A stretch of 34,578 nucleotides of DNA from Saprospiraceae bacterium (GTDB taxonomy: Bacteria; Bacteroidota; Bacteroidia; Chitinophagales; Saprospiraceae), in the NCBI GenBank assembly GCA_021604865.1, contig BQJU01000078.1, forward strand, positions 1 through 34,578, given 5' to 3'. The position numbers were made by a program, and so were the translations under genes. Under the pieces are notes generated by a model that was given only the letters and a program-made list of their open reading frames with translations, had not been told where the DNA came from and ran no database searches. Shown one piece after another: positions 33,683 to 34,578 of the stretch (the stretch's first letter is position 1; the number at the start of each line of letters is the position of its first letter).

Positions 33683-34393
33683 CTATTGATAGCTGTTAAA
33701 TAATGTATTAACCTGAGCAGCCGTATTGCTTGTTGATCCCAAATGATTGGTGATTAGGCAATCCCGGAACTGTTCTATAGTAAATGTTAATGGTGTCAAA
33801 CATGAAAACATCTGGACATTGGAAAAGCCGGAGACCTGGTCTGCGATAGTTGTGCATCCAGAATCGGCTTGGTTACAGGCAGTTACAGATATACCTCCTG
33901 AAATAAAAGAAGACTCCCCAACATCTACCAAATCATGATATAAGCCAACAGGTATATGGTTTTGTGATTCGTTCCATGTTCGTTCAAGTTGATCCTCCCA
34001 TGACCTAATCCCGCTAAAATTACCGCCGTAAGTTCTATCCACATAGAGGTGCCCCCCGATATAATCTGCCCAAGATTCACAAACTGCAATCAACTCCGCA
34101 CCATCACTATTTTGATCGCCATGCCCATTGGCAAAAATCTCTGCTATGACTAACTCCTCCCAATAAGATGAACCAACTTGCGTAAAATGAGAAGCATGGG
34201 CAATTTCATGATAGGCGAGGCTTTTTAACCTATCCGATTTATTGAAATTTACACCAATGTATACATCCGGCAAATAAGCCTGTGTCACTCCCCAGCCAAT
34301 TACTGCAATTAAAGGAGCAAATGGACCTGCCCAGCTCGTTGCCAATCCCAAGGCAGTACCTGCAGCCTCACTTAATTGATTTTGTACTGACAT
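33683..34393 (-). CDS. Zincin-like metalloprotease-fold protein, 5' end broken
   Basis: This protein has 236 residues from the ATG at 34393. A zinc-protease motif HEIAH (about residues 62-66) stands in LAYHEIAHASHF. It is followed by a likely third-ligand region ELIAVCESWADYIGGH, as in gluzincin-type proteins. Three cysteines near the end suggest disulphides and export. The open frame continues upstream of the ATG with protein-like sequence (NLFFAGPLDIYAGKSTTSGY) to a TAA at 34486-34484, which falls inside an inverted repeat. There is no signal peptide at the ATG. The product is therefore probably the C-terminal part of a larger secreted protein whose front was cut off. Whether this remnant is expressed is unknown. 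Confidence 0.6.
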   Translation of the reverse strand: MSVQNQLSEAAGTALGLATSWAGPFAPLIAVIGWGVTQAYLPDVYIGVNFNKSDRLKSLAYHEIAHASHFTQVGSSYWEELVIAEIFANGHGDQNSDGAELIAVCESWADYIGGHLYVDRTYGGNFSGIRSWEDQLERTWNESQNHIPVGLYHDLVDVGESSFISGGISVTACNQADSGCTTIADQVSGFSNVQMFSCLTPLTFTIEQFRDCLITNHLGSTSNTAAQVNTLFNSYQ

Positions 34394-34478
34394 CAAAGCA
34401 TATCCACTAGTCGTGCTTTTACCAGCATAAATATCTAAGGGGCCAGCGAAGAATAAGTTGTCTGTTTCAGGCGAGCTA

Positions 34479-34558
34479 TTTTGTTACCAGCCTAGACGCG
34501 AAAACCGCGCTTGGCCACTACTAAGCAAGGATTTGAGCAACAACGGCTGGTGACAAAA
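34479..34558. repeat. Inverted repeat at the break point of the zincin-like gene
   Basis: ttttgttaccagcc (34479-34492) and ggctggtgacaaaa (34545-34558) are inverted, matching at 13 of 14. The interior holds a small hairpin (cgcg aaaa ccgcg). It could be one end of a mobile element that continues past the window, or a complete short one. Confidence 0.5.
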
Positions 34559-34578
34559 GAGCCGCATCAAATGGGTAA

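Overview
The window reads as chromosomal DNA of a member of the Bacteroidota, probably a Saprospiria-type (Haliscomenobacter/Lewinella-like) environmental bacterium. The genus is inference. The basis is the gene families: LytTR regulator with a beta-propeller sensor kinase, a GH9 plus deacetylase fusion, and many two-module FtsX/MacB permeases. Two upstream regions also carry elements resembling the Bacteroidota promoter consensus (TTTG / TAnnTTTG). No rRNA, tRNA, CRISPR array, transposase or phage gene was seen.

Left third (1-13.5 kb), accessory and housekeeping-like genes: a secreted beta-barrel protein (373-963 +), a CDF metal transporter with a Cys-rich tail (1037-1984 -), a YceI-like protein / sensor kinase / LytTR regulator operon (6751 down to 2377, -), a secreted esterase (7296-8162 +), a small secreted unknown (8296-8823 +), a short PhnA/YjdM-like protein (9124-9342 -), a DinB-fold protein (9831-10370 -), a large secreted GH9 glycosidase fused to a NodB-type deacetylase domain (10452-12926 -) and a GNAT acetyltransferase (13056-13538 -).

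Middle and right (13.7-32.7 kb), the most striking part: seven consecutive same-strand genes of about 790-820 codons. Each encodes an eight-TM ABC permease with two MacB_PCD/FtsX halves. One DUF4097-type secreted repeat protein (24083-24985) sits among them. No ATPase, membrane-fusion protein or local regulator gene lies in the window, so the permeases must borrow an ATPase encoded elsewhere. Six of the seven genes end in or beside a short palindromic repeat (consensus on + strand gggcgaccactagggtcgcccctac). In five of them the TAG stop codon is supplied by the repeat sequence itself. Spacing suggests the DUF4097 gene, permease 4 and permease 3 form one transcription unit.

Right edge (32.7-34.6 kb): a lipoprotein of unknown function and a zincin-like protein (HEIAH motif) whose 5' end is broken exactly at an inverted repeat.

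Across the window at least seven MITE-like elements of 140-235 bp lie only between genes. They have inverted ends resembling agagcttgtttggaggtc, and several are flanked by TA. They separate the sensor gene from its regulator, phnA from a likely promoter, and permease 2 from permease 3.
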